From contig JAGOLX010000047.1 in the NCBI GenBank assembly GCA_017993835.1, positions 1 to 46,694 of the forward strand: a stretch of DNA of 46,694 bases, read 5' to 3'. The notes below the pieces were generated by a model. The model ran no database searches. It was not told where the DNA came from and saw only the letters and a program-made list of their open reading frames with translations. The first letter of the stretch is position 1. Each line of letters begins with the position of its first letter. This document shows, piece after piece, positions 30,345 through 38,811 of this stretch. Source of the DNA: Phycisphaerae bacterium. Its GTDB lineage: Bacteria; Planctomycetota; Phycisphaerae; Sedimentisphaerales; Anaerobacaceae. The translations under genes and the position numbers were made by a program.

Positions 30345-31549
30345 TCATTCGTGTCGAAGGGCTTCGATGGGGTCCAGACGGGCGGCCTTCAGGGCCGGGA
30401 AGTACCCGAAGATGACGCCGACCGCCGCGGAGAACAGGAAGGCGACGATCGCGATGCCCGGATTGAAGACGAAGGGAACTTGCAGAAGGCCCTTGAGACC
30501 GATGGAGGCCCCCAGTCCCAGCAGGATCCCGAACAGGCCGCCGGAGGAGGACAGAACCACCGCCTCGACGAGGAACTGCATGAGCACCTCGCGTTCCAGG
30601 GCGCCGATCGCCAGACGGGTGCCGACCTCGCGCGTCCGCTCGGTGACGGAGACCAGCATGATATTCATGATGCCGATCCCGCCCACCAGCAGGCTCACCG
30701 CCGCGACGGCGCCGAGCAGGCCGGTGAGCACCTGCGTGGTGCCGGTGAGCATCTTGGTGATCTCCTTCGTGTCCATGATATGGAAGTTGTCCTCCTCGGT
30801 CGTCGCCAGGCGCCGACGGTCGCGGAGCAGCAATCGAATCTCCCGTTGGGCTTTCTCCGTCGACGCGCCGTCTCTGATCGAGACCTGGATGAGACTGACG
30901 TCCTGCGTGCCCGAGATCCGGCGCTGAAAGGTCTGCAAAGGCAGCACGACGATGTCGTCCTGGTCCATACCCATGCTGTTCTGACCCTTGGCCTCCAACA
31001 GGCCAATCACCTGAAACGAGAGGCTGCCCAGGCGAATTCGCTCGCCCAGCGGGTCCAGGCTGCCGAAGAGCTTCTCGCGGACGGTCTGACCCAGGATACA
31101 GACAGCGGCGCCCGCGCGGGATTCGCTCTCGCTGAAGGACCGCCCGCTGTGCAGGGGCATGTTGCGCAGGGTCAGAAACTCGCCGGTCGTTCCGGTGACC
31201 GACGTGGACCAGTTCTCATGGCCGAAGATCGCGACCGCCGATCCGCTGGACACCGGCGCCACCGCTCGCACGGAGCCGATCTGTCGGGCGATGACCTGGG
31301 CATCCTCGAGTTTGAATGCGGGCGCCGAGCCCTGCTGGCCCGGGCCCATGCGTTTGCCCGGACTGACCATCAGGAGGTTGCTGCCCATGCTCGCGATCTG
31401 GGTGGTCACCTGTTGGGTGGCGCCGTTGCCGAGCGTCACCATGGTGATCACGGAGGCGACGCCGATCACGATGCCCAGCACGGTCAGAAACGACCGCATG
31501 ACGTTACGCCGGATCTCCCGCAGAGCCAACAGAAACGTGTTCCAGAACA

Positions 31550-31550
<1 letters not shown>
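30345..31550 (-). CDS. MacB-type ABC transporter permease
   Basis: This 401-aa inner-membrane protein of the MacB/FtsX class has one N-terminal membrane helix (about 20-42, RSFLTVLGIVIGVASVI), a large periplasmic domain (about 45-270) and three C-terminal helices with the FtsX pattern GGIGIMNIMLVSVTERTREV and the end ARLDPIEALRHE. It does not hydrolyse ATP itself; such permeases couple ATP hydrolysis on the inside to movements of a periplasmic adaptor, here for efflux of small molecules or peptides. Its ATG shares one base with the TGA of the ATPase gene. It is the last gene of the tetR-outer membrane protein-adaptor-ATPase-permease operon. Confidence 0.93.
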
Positions 31551-32274
<724 letters not shown>

Positions 32275-32278
<4 letters not shown>

Positions 32279-33564
32279 CTCCCCATTTCCACGGTGTCGA
32301 CGATCACCGGCATCCCCGCCTGGATCTCGCCCGACACGATCTCGGTCATGGTCCCGTCCGTGGCGCCCACGGTCACCGGCACTGCCACAGGCTGGCCGTC
32401 CCGGAGGACCCACACAGTCTGTTGCCTCTTGTTCGTATCCACCACCTCCTCGGACTTCGTCATCCGAGGGGGTCCTGGGAGCAGCATGCCCACCAGACCG
32501 CGAGAGGACTTCTTCTGTTGCTGCGCGGGGGGCGAGAATCGCAGCGCTTCGCTGGGGACCAGCAGCGCGTTCTCGACCTTCTGGACGGTGATGTTCGCGG
32601 TGGCGGTCATGCCGGGACGCAGGGCCAGGTCCTTGTTGTCCACCTTCAGCACGGTTTCGTAGGTGACCACGCCGTCGACGGTCGCGGAACCGTAGCGGGT
32701 CTGCACGATCCTGGCCTGGAAGGTCCGATCCAGATACGCGGAGACGGTGAATTCCGCGTCCTGGCCTTCCTTCACCAGACCGATGTCCGCTTCGTCCACG
32801 TCGACGTGCAGTTCCATCTGGGTGAGGTCCTCGGCGAGTTGGAACAGGACCGGGGCTTGAAAGGACGCGGCCACGGTCTGGCCCGGCTCCACCTGGCGGG
32901 TCAGCACCACGCCGTTGATGGGCGATTTGATCACTGCCTTGGACAGGTCCGTCTCGCTGAATTCGAGCGTGGCCTTGGCCTGAGCGACCGCCGCCTGGGC
33001 GCTGGCCTCGTCCGCCAGGGCCCGGGCATAGTTCGCCTGTGCGGCGTCGAAATCCGCCTGGGAGGGCACCTTGTTGTTGCTCAGTTCCCGGACGCGCTGA
33101 AGCTGCTCGAGCTTGCTCTTGGTCTCGGCAATCGTGGCCTGAGCCTGCAGAACCTTCGCCTCGGCCGCCTGCAGGGCCGCCTTCGATTGAGTGACCTCCG
33201 CCTGGAGCTTGGTCGTGTCCAGGCGGGCCAGCACCTGGCCCACTGTGACTCTCTGGTTATAGTCCGCTTCGACCGTTTCCAGGATTCCCGACAACTCGCT
33301 GCCCACATTCACGTCGACGGTGGGCTCCAGGTTGCCGGTGGCGGTGACGATGACGGTCAGATCCCCCTGGCGAACGGCCTGGGTCTCGTAACGGGGGACA
33401 TCGGACGGCGACCCGCCCTTCCACGCCCATCCCGCGGCGGCGCACACCGCCACCAGGAAGATCACAACGAGCCAGAGCTTTCTCCTCGCTCTCCTGCGGG
33501 CAGAGGAAGGATCGATCCCCAGAGTCTGGGCGATCTGGGATTCGGGTGCATTCGTCGATTTCAT
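32275..33564 (-). CDS. Periplasmic adaptor (MacA/HlyD family)
   Basis: This 429-aa membrane-fusion protein links the inner-membrane ABC pump to an outer-membrane channel. An N-terminal cytoplasmic stretch with many Arg precedes one membrane anchor (about 32-50). Then come a lipoyl half-motif (TVIVTATGNLEPTVDVNVGS), a long coiled-coil hairpin (about 115-190, rich in Ala/Gln/Lys), the second lipoyl half (VIKSPINGVVLTRQVEPGQT) and beta-barrel parts. A Gln/Lys/Ser-rich insert (about 360-385) is unusual. The frame opens at 33582; the ATG at 33564 has GGAG 7-8 nt before it. It lies 28 bp after the outer-membrane gene. Confidence 0.93.
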
Positions 33565-33592
33565 AGGTGCTCTCCGTATCAAAGGGGGTTGC

Positions 33593-35023
33593 TCACGAAT
33601 GGAGGGGGGTCCAGCCGCCGCCGAGGGCCTTGTACAGACGGATCAGATTGGAGGTGACGGCCCCGTTGCTCTCGGCCAATTGGTTCTGGAACGACAGGAG
33701 CGAACGCTGAGCGTCCAGCACGTCGCTGAAGTCCGTCAGTCCGGCCTGGTACTCGTAGAGCGCCAGTTCCGCGGCGCGTTGGGCCGCATCGGCCGCGGCT
33801 TCGAGGGTCCGGCGCCTGTCCTGTTCGTTCACATAGGCGGTCATCGCGTTTTCCACCTCCTCCAGAGCGTTCAGGATCGCGGATTCGTACTGAATCAGAT
33901 ACTGCTCCTGCAAGGCGTTCTGCTGCTCGATGTTCCAGCGGATCACGTCGCCGTCGAAGATGGCCCACGTGACCTGAGGCCCGCCGCTGATCGTGGCGGA
34001 GGTCCCGGAGACCAGGGACATCGCCTGTCCCCCGATCGAGCCGGTCAAAGAGAACCTGGGATACCGGTCGGCCATGGCCACACCGATCCGCGCCGTCTGC
34101 GCCGCGAGCTGTCGCTCCGCCTTGCGGACATCGGGCCGCTGACGCAGGACATCGGCAGGCACGCCGACCGCCACCTCCCCGGCGCACACCGGTACCGGCG
34201 CCGGCGCCGCCAGCTCTTCGTGCAGCGCGCCGGGCTGTTCCCCCAGGAGCACCGCCAGGTTGTTCATGGCCTCGTTCAGTGCGGACTTCAGATCGGGGAT
34301 CTGGCTTCGCGTGCTCTCCAGGTTGTACTTCGCCTGATGCACCGCCAGCTCATCGCTCAATTGGGCCTGATGCTGCCATTCCGTCAACTGATAGGTCTGC
34401 TCCTGGGACTCCAGACTCGCCTGGACCGCGGCCAGTTGCGTCTGGCAGGTCCGGATCTGGACGTAGTTCAGAGCCACCTCGGACAGCAAGCTCACGAGCG
34501 TGTCGTTCAGTTCCTCCTGGCCGGCCTGGAGGTCCGCATCGGCGGCTTCAACCGCCCGGCGGACGCCGCCGAACAGGTCCAGTTCCCAGCCGGCGTCGAA
34601 GCCCAAATGATGGTTTTCGGTGGTCCGACCGGTGCCCAGTTCCCCGCGCGAGTGGCTCCAGGTATCCGATCCCGAGAGGTTCACGGTCGGGAACAGGCCG
34701 GCCTTGGTCACGCCCCGCGCGGCGCGGGCCTGACGCACGCGGGCCTGGGCGTCCTTCAGATCCAGGTTCCCCGCGACAGCCCGCTCGATCAGGCCGGACA
34801 ACTGCGGGTCGTCGAGCGCCTTCCACCACGACGCGAGCGCATTGGGGTCCGCCGGCTGGGCGGCCAGACCGTTCTTGAGTTCACCGTGCCAAGCCGGCAA
34901 TGCGGAAGGCTCAGGCGGGACGTAACCAGGTCCTACGGCGCACCCCGCCAGGACCAACACAGCCAACGATCCGCATAGCCATGGTGACGGTCTATTTGCG
35001 ACGGTCTTGCACGGATTGCTCAT
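33593..35023 (-). CDS. Outer-membrane efflux lipoprotein (NodT/OprM family)
   Basis: This 476-aa TolC-like channel has a lipoprotein signal (LAVLVLAGC) followed by the NodT-type start VGPGYVPPE. Two repeats of outer-membrane-efflux helices are seen (WWKALDDPQLSGLIERAVAG, then LDLKDAQARVRQARAARG; second half ALNALEEVENAMTAYVNEQD). VPADVLRQRPDVRKAERQLA is the usual mid-protein motif. The open frame extends to 35191, but the ATG at 35023 has GAGG 6 nt upstream and gives the lipobox. The gene overlaps the tetR end by 32 bp. Having a TolC partner implies a true outer membrane in this organism. Confidence 0.95.
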   Translation of the reverse strand: MSNPCKTVANRPSPWLCGSLAVLVLAGCAVGPGYVPPEPSALPAWHGELKNGLAAQPADPNALASWWKALDDPQLSGLIERAVAGNLDLKDAQARVRQARAARGVTKAGLFPTVNLSGSDTWSHSRGELGTGRTTENHHLGFDAGWELDLFGGVRRAVEAADADLQAGQEELNDTLVSLLSEVALNYVQIRTCQTQLAAVQASLESQEQTYQLTEWQHQAQLSDELAVHQAKYNLESTRSQIPDLKSALNEAMNNLAVLLGEQPGALHEELAAPAPVPVCAGEVAVGVPADVLRQRPDVRKAERQLAAQTARIGVAMADRYPRFSLTGSIGGQAMSLVSGTSATISGGPQVTWAIFDGDVIRWNIEQQNALQEQYLIQYESAILNALEEVENAMTAYVNEQDRRRTLEAAADAAQRAAELALYEYQAGLTDFSDVLDAQRSLLSFQNQLAESNGAVTSNLIRLYKALGGGWTPLHS

Positions 35024-35714
35024 GAGTACCTCTGCCTCTAAACCAACTTGTCTTGCCACGCGTCTTGCTCCCCCGAGCCTGTTCGCGGATACCGCGAATC
35101 CCGGCCAGACTGAATTGCGTGATGTGATGGGCCAGTTCCTCAACGCTGCACGGAAGGCCGGGAGGGCGAGGTTTGGGCATCGTTTTGGCAAATCGCGAGC
35201 GCATCATGGGATCAAAACACTGGGTCATGACGCTCATCTGACACAGGTTCACGCGTTGCTCGTTCGCGTCCTCCTCCAGGAGTTCACGCACGATCGACCG
35301 GAAGCCTTGTTCAATCGGCTCAATCGCCTTCCTCATGGGCTCCATGAGAAGGCCGGTGGGATTGGCCATCTCCTTGTGTATCAACTCGATCTCATGGGTC
35401 TGGGGATCGGCAATCCGCCGCATCACAGACAGGATTCGCGCGTGCAGTCTCTCCTCCACGGGCGCGGTAGGCTCCACCCCGCCATCCGGGGGATGGGCCT
35501 TGATCGACTCCTCGAAGGAGTGTTTCCATGCCTCGACGTAGAGATTCTCCTTGCTGCCGAAGTGGTAGTTCACGGCGGCGATGTTCGCCTGGGCCTTCTC
35601 GCAGATCTCCGCGTGCGTGGCCTCCCAGAATCCCTTCCGGGCGAACACCTCGGCGGCTGCCGTCAGAAGACGCTGGCGAGTTTCGACTGCGTCTTTTCTC
35701 TGCTTTCTCTTCAT
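34992..35714 (-). CDS. TetR-family regulator of the efflux operon
   Basis: The protein has 240 aa. The N-terminal HTH reads TRQRLLTAAAEVFARKGFWE and ATHAEICEKAQANIAAVNYH (about 10-50), with YHFGSKENLY as the usual end. The rest resembles the CerR/DUF1956 ligand-binding type (HEIELIHKEMANPTGLL). The C-terminal 25 residues are Lys/Arg/Gly-rich. The ATG at 35714 has AAAGGA 8 nt upstream; a longer frame to 35777 would start inside the promoter. As first gene of the operon it probably represses itself and the pump. Confidence 0.93.
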   Translation of the reverse strand: MKRKQRKDAVETRQRLLTAAAEVFARKGFWEATHAEICEKAQANIAAVNYHFGSKENLYVEAWKHSFEESIKAHPPDGGVEPTAPVEERLHARILSVMRRIADPQTHEIELIHKEMANPTGLLMEPMRKAIEPIEQGFRSIVRELLEEDANEQRVNLCQMSVMTQCFDPMMRSRFAKTMPKPRPPGLPCSVEELAHHITQFSLAGIRGIREQARGSKTRGKTSWFRGRGTHEQSVQDRRK

Positions 35715-35750
35715 CCGTATGTCCTTTCTTACTACGGATACTATTACATA

Positions 35751-35777
35751 ATTAAATTGTTCAGTTGAATTTGTCAA
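35751..35777 (-). promoter_or_regulatory. Putative promoter/operator of the efflux operon
   Basis: On the minus strand TTGACA (35777-35772), 15 nt, TTTAAT (35756-35751); the spacing is short. Around it is an AT-rich imperfect palindrome (AATTG...CAATT, core TTCAGTTGAA) that could be a TetR operator. Confidence 0.4.
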
Positions 35778-35836
35778 TTAAAAACAGCAGACAAGAGTGG
35801 AAACAACTGCAAGTGGTTGTGACTCAACAACTTGCA

Positions 35837-36784
35837 CTATCGAATAATTGCGGAGATATCCAGATCGCGAACCTGAATCGCGGCGTCGAACGTGCCCGGG
35901 ATCTCCCACCCGAGATTCATGTTCGCGACCGCGTAGCCGTGCAGGGTCGCGTCCTTCAGGTACCCCCTCTTCACCGCCTCCTGCAGGCCGCTTCGAATGA
36001 ACGGCAGGAGGTCCGCCTGCACGACAATCCATCGACCGTCGCTCAGCGGAGCAATCCCCAGCGATCTCGCATCGAGGGTGTAGATGAACTTGCCTGTCGC
36101 ATCGCCCTTGCCCGCGTCCCGGGCCATGTAGGCGGGCGGGATGTCGTGTCGGCTGTCGAAGAACGGCACGCCGAACCAGAAGTAATCGCCTCGATCCTGC
36201 GACGCCGGGGCGATGTTCTTGACGATGAAGAACATCTGGAACTGGGCTGCATGAAGGCCGGGGTCGTACTGCCCCGCCGGGATGTGATTCACACAGTGCA
36301 CAAGCCGCAGAGTGATCGCCAGTCGGATGCCATCCAGTTCGTCCAGCGGATAGAGCACCGCCGCGTCCTGCTCGATGAGCAGATGTGGCCAGCTCTCCCC
36401 CGGCTTGCGGGCGCTCGCGCCATATTCCACCTTGCCGCGTATGTCGAGGATCAGATCGCGGTTCGGAGAGCCCGGCCCTCCGACGACGACTCTCTTCCCT
36501 TGGTTCTCGTAGGACCGGTCGCCGGCCTCTCCTGGGACACAGGCAGCCTGGGCCAGACTGTATTTCGTCGCCCACTGGCACAGCCGCCAGGCGGGGACGT
36601 TGTTCGCGTCCCCGAGCGTCAGAACCGCCTCCACCGCACGCCCCCTGGAGGAATCGGGATAGCTCAGCAGAAAACCCCGCCGGAACTGCATATCGGCAAA
36701 CAGAGCCGTCCCGTCCGCTCCCCACGCCGCAGAGCCGGCCGACAGAATCGCAAGAACGAACAGATTACGAGAACAGAAACTCAT
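35837..36784 (-). CDS. Secreted protein of unknown function next to the sulfatase
   Basis: I recognise no family. The 315-aa protein starts with a signal peptide (MSFCSRNLFVLAILSAGSAA WG). The rest is a soluble beta-rich pattern with few cysteines, and includes DGTALFADMQFRRGF, GDYFWFGVPFFDSRHDIPPAYM and IPGTFDAAIQVRDLDI. The last segment could be a jelly-roll carbohydrate-binding fold, but this is a guess. It starts 14 bp after the sulfatase stop and is probably co-transcribed with it, so a role in handling sulfated polymers is plausible. The ATG at 36811 would overlap the sulfatase; 36784 gives the signal peptide and follows CAAGG. Confidence 0.65.
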   Translation of the reverse strand: MSFCSRNLFVLAILSAGSAAWGADGTALFADMQFRRGFLLSYPDSSRGRAVEAVLTLGDANNVPAWRLCQWATKYSLAQAACVPGEAGDRSYENQGKRVVVGGPGSPNRDLILDIRGKVEYGASARKPGESWPHLLIEQDAAVLYPLDELDGIRLAITLRLVHCVNHIPAGQYDPGLHAAQFQMFFIVKNIAPASQDRGDYFWFGVPFFDSRHDIPPAYMARDAGKGDATGKFIYTLDARSLGIAPLSDGRWIVVQADLLPFIRSGLQEAVKRGYLKDATLHGYAVANMNLGWEIPGTFDAAIQVRDLDISAIIR

Positions 36785-36797
36785 TGCCTTGTCACGA

Positions 36798-38279
36798 TCA
36801 CGACGGTCCATCGAAGTACTTCTTCACAATCCAGTCCGGCTGCCATTGGTCTGGGACGCGTTTTCGCCCCGTGAGATCCACCAGTTCGGGTGGTTTGCTT
36901 TCGCTGGGCAACTCCAGTGTGTCTCCGACTTTGGCCTGCCACTGTCGCATCAATGCGAGCAGGCGTTGGACATGCTGCGCAGATTCGGGTCGGTCGATCA
37001 AGTTGGTCGTCTCATCCGGATCGTTCTGCAGATCGAACAACTGCATATGGCTGATCCTCGGGTAGCAGATCAGTTTCCATCGCTCGTCCCGCACGGCTCG
37101 CTGGATATCGAGAAACGGCAGGAACACCGAGTCGCGCACCCGCTCTTTCTTGCCCTCCCACAGGTGCCGCAGGCTCTCGCCCTCCAGATCGCGAGGAGCC
37201 GGAATACCGGTCACATCGCACAACGTCGGGAAGATATCCAGCAGATAGGTGAACGCCCGAGTCGATTGGCCCGTGGGAATACCGGGACCGGAGAAGATCA
37301 GCGGGCATCGCATGCTGTGCTCGTAAACGCTTTGCTTGCCCAACAGGCCGTGACTGCCCAGGGCCAGTCCCTGGTCGGCGGCGTAGATGATAACGGTATC
37401 GTCCGCGTGGCCCGTCTGTTTCAACGTTTCGAGAATCCGGCCGATCTGGCCGTCGAGGTGTGTGATGGCTCCGTAATACTCTGCGAGCTGATCGCGGATG
37501 ACCGCCTCGGTCCGAGGCCAGGACGCCAGATTCTCGTCGCGACCGCCTTTCATCATGCCATTATCGAACGGATGCTGGGGCAAGAAGTTCGCGGGCACGG
37601 GGGGCAAGTCCCGATAGTACATCTCCCGAAACGACTCCGGCGGCATCCTCGGATCGTGCGGCACGGTGAAGGCCACATACGCGAAGAACGGCTTCTCCGC
37701 GTCGTGATTCTCAAGGAACTCGATCGCTGCGTCGGCAAACAGCTCGCTGGAGAACTTCTCGCCCGTGCGAGGTGCGGTCAGCTTCCCGTCCGGGCCGAGG
37801 TCTCTGACCGGCACCTTGGTGTGGTCCGACATGCCGCCAAAGAAGACGTTCCGCCCCCGTTGGAAGGCCCGCAGCCAGGAAGTCTCGCCGTTGTGCCACT
37901 TGCCGGTGGCGAAGGTGACATAGCCGTGTTCGTGCAGCAGTTCCGGCAGTAGTTTGGCGTCTTTGAGAGAGGCGGTGTCGATATGGAACCACGTTTTGCC
38001 GCTCATCAGCATGGCCCGGCTGGGCACGCAGACCGCGCCGCTGTTGCCCCCGAAGCAGTAGTTGCTGCGGAAGGCAAAACCCGACGCCACCAGCTTGTCC
38101 AGGTTCGGAGTCCGGATGTGCGGATTCCCCAGACCGCCGATCGTGTCGGCCCGCTGGTCATCGGCGAAGAGAAACAGGATATTGGGCTTGCCTCCAGGAC
38201 CCGCTGCCGCCCTCGCCCTCTCGATGCAGGCGCCCGCACAGATTGCCAGAGAGCGAATCAGGAAGTCGCGTCTATTCAT
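36798..38279 (-). CDS. Tat-exported type I sulfatase
   Basis: This 493-aa sulfatase cleaves sulfate esters, probably on polysaccharides. The start MNRRDFLIRSLAI is a twin-arginine signal. The active-site motif C-x-P-S-R is VCVPSR with Cys84, which must become formylglycine; the maturase is not in this window. Metal ligands are in LFADDQRADT (Asp40, Asp41) and IIYAADQGLALGSHGLLGK. KWHNGETSW and the C-terminal DLQNDPDETTNL are typical. It lies upstream of the unknown secreted gene on the same strand. Such sulfatases are numerous in marine and anaerobic planctomycetes that eat sulfated glycans. Confidence 0.95.
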   Translation of the reverse strand: MNRRDFLIRSLAICAGACIERARAAAGPGGKPNILFLFADDQRADTIGGLGNPHIRTPNLDKLVASGFAFRSNYCFGGNSGAVCVPSRAMLMSGKTWFHIDTASLKDAKLLPELLHEHGYVTFATGKWHNGETSWLRAFQRGRNVFFGGMSDHTKVPVRDLGPDGKLTAPRTGEKFSSELFADAAIEFLENHDAEKPFFAYVAFTVPHDPRMPPESFREMYYRDLPPVPANFLPQHPFDNGMMKGGRDENLASWPRTEAVIRDQLAEYYGAITHLDGQIGRILETLKQTGHADDTVIIYAADQGLALGSHGLLGKQSVYEHSMRCPLIFSGPGIPTGQSTRAFTYLLDIFPTLCDVTGIPAPRDLEGESLRHLWEGKKERVRDSVFLPFLDIQRAVRDERWKLICYPRISHMQLFDLQNDPDETTNLIDRPESAQHVQRLLALMRQWQAKVGDTLELPSESKPPELVDLTGRKRVPDQWQPDWIVKKYFDGPS

Positions 38280-38452
38280 AGGCCTTGTTCCCCGGTGCCT
38301 TTGGATGCCTTCGTCGGACCAGTAGGTATGCTATCACCTGCACTGCCCCCGTTCAAGTCGCGGCCCTCAATCGGCGTTACCATCCGCCCTCCCGCTGCCT
38401 TTTATCTGTGAAGGCCGCTATAGGGAACGGCCGGATTCGAGAAGGTGTGCAT

Positions 38453-38671
38453 ATGAGAAAGACACTGCTGATTGCCATCGTCCTGACCGCCGCCTTTTCT
38501 GTGGGCGGCTGCATGGTTGCCTACGAAGAGTACGGCCCGCCGAGACCCCGTCATGTCGTCTACGGTCCTCCCGCCCCGGTCATCGAAGTGATCGAGGTCG
38601 CGCCTCCCCCGCCGCCGAGACCTTACTGGCACCATCATCCCCCCTATCACCGTCACCACCCGCGGTGGTAA
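38453..38671 (+). CDS. Small Pro/His-rich lipoprotein
   Basis: The protein has 72 aa. It has a signal peptide with lipobox (LTAAFSVGGC), then a Pro-rich part (YGPPRPRHVVYGPPAP, VIEVIEVAPPPPPRP) and a His-rich end (HHHPPYHRHHPRW). The end could bind metal, or may be a low-complexity tail as in many small planctomycete lipoproteins. GAAGG 8 nt before the ATG supports the start. It is divergent from the sulfatase and upstream of the esterase-like gene (140 bp gap), without evidence of an operon. Confidence 0.7.
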   Translation: MRKTLLIAIVLTAAFSVGGCMVAYEEYGPPRPRHVVYGPPAPVIEVIEVAPPPPPRPYWHHHPPYHRHHPRW

Positions 38672-38811
38672 GGACGCGCCGCTCTTTGACGCTTTCCCCA
38701 TGACGCGACATGCGATACAATCGGCACGCCCCGAGGCAAAGGCGATGGCGGAATGCCGCAGCCCAGGGGCCGTCGATTGGAAACTGTATGTCCCGGAAGG
38801 AGAAGGCAACG

